6,629 nt of DNA from Candidatus Poribacteria bacterium (GTDB lineage Bacteria; Poribacteria; WGA-4E; WGA-3G), in the NCBI GenBank assembly GCA_009842375.1, contig VYFM01000010.1, positions 1-6,629 on the forward strand, read 5' to 3'. This document shows, in pieces, positions 6,449-6,629 of the stretch. The notes beneath the pieces were generated by a model, which made no database searches, had not been told where the DNA came from, and worked only from the letters and a program-made list of their open reading frames with translations. Every line of letters starts with the position of its first letter. Within the stretch, counting starts at the first letter, position 1. Both the position numbers and the translations under genes were made by a program.

Positions 6449-6629
6449 GTTTTGTCTCAATAGATGTAATAGAATGAATAGTTCGGATATTCATAGTCGT
6501 TTTGTAGCATAGTTTGTTGTATTCTAACCCAGATAGTAAAACTTTGCCTACTTAGGATTCAATTTGTTAGAGAGTTTGTTAGGTAACTGACTAACTTTTG
6601 CAATAAACGATTATGACGCTCCTTTGAAA
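6449..6629 (-). promoter_or_regulatory. Upstream region of the oxidoreductase gene
   Basis: These 181 AT-rich bases hold no credible gene. On the minus strand TAGAAT (6526-6521) is a near-consensus -10 box, and TTGAAT (6564-6559) followed after 18 bp by TACTAT (6540-6535) is another loose promoter-like pair. Neither is strong. The outer half contains short direct and inverted repeats, described separately. The true promoter cannot be fixed from sequence alone. Confidence 0.3.
6563..6595. repeat. Short direct and inverted repeats in the upstream region
   Basis: TTTGTTAG occurs at 6563-6570 and again at 6575-6582, a 12-bp period close to one helical turn. The second copy also forms an inverted repeat with CTAAC (6591-6595): GTTAG at 6578-6582, an 8-base loop, then CTAAC, followed by TTTT on the plus strand. 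This could be paired regulator half-sites for the minus-strand oxidoreductase gene, or a weak plus-strand hairpin. The units are short, so chance is possible. Confidence 0.3.

Noticed and set aside
6449..6460. TTG start four codons upstream for the oxidoreductase
   Set aside because: No Shine-Dalgarno precedes it, and the extra residues MRQN lie before a Rossmann strand that naturally begins at the ATG at 6448.
2462..6467. Ten-base match CATCTATTGA at 2462-2471 and on the minus strand at 6466-6457
   Set aside because: In AT-rich DNA of this length many shared ten-mers are expected by chance, and the two contexts are unrelated.
1..6629. Search for CRISPR arrays, tRNA or rRNA genes, insertion sequences, and toxin-antitoxin or defence genes
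   Set aside because: No regularly spaced repeats, tRNA-like cloverleaf, transposase or defence protein family was seen on either strand.

Overview
The window holds five complete protein-coding genes and no RNA gene, CRISPR array, insertion sequence or prophage signal. All five belong to recognisable families. By eye the DNA is moderately AT-rich. It combines a phytanoyl-CoA dioxygenase family enzyme, an SMP-30 lactonase, a Gfo/Idh/MocA oxidoreductase and a secreted zinc metallopeptidase with a LamG domain, plus a GC-rich 'GTAGGGGCGGG...CCCGCCC' hairpin between genes. From memory of such genomes this mix fits an uncultured marine or sponge-associated bacterium of the Candidatus Poribacteria type, or a similar planctomycete-like lineage. 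That assignment is an inference, not something the sequence proves.

Layout. Positions 1-140 are a non-coding leader with a GC-rich hairpin, a small palindrome and a perfect TATAAT box. Two plus-strand genes follow, 27 bp apart and probably one operon: a PhyH-type Fe(II)/2-oxoglutarate dioxygenase (141-998) and an amidase-signature hydrolase (1026-2426). The amidase converges on a minus-strand block across an 18-bp gap that carries an 8-bp inverted repeat. Read in its own direction, the minus-strand block is a Gfo/Idh/MocA oxidoreductase (6448 to 5432), an 85-bp spacer, a secreted metallopeptidase-LamG-NEW3-like protein (5346 to 3415), and an SMP-30/gluconolactonase-like enzyme (3401 to 2445). 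The SMP-30 Shine-Dalgarno sequence starts at the base after the metallopeptidase stop codon. The last ~180 bp are the non-coding upstream region of the oxidoreductase gene and contain short repeats.

How the genes may work together. The four soluble enzymes (dioxygenase, amidase, lactonase and NAD(P)-dependent oxidoreductase) are all families used to break down sugar acids, lactones, amides and other small organic molecules. The fifth protein is exported and has a protease domain joined to a probable carbohydrate- or protein-binding LamG domain. The cluster would suit a heterotroph that degrades host or detrital glycoconjugates, but no substrate can be read from the sequence. I did not find evidence for a wholly new biological system. 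The most interesting items are the metallopeptidase and its tight coupling to the lactonase gene, the dioxygenase-amidase pair, and the small repeats in the non-coding DNA.
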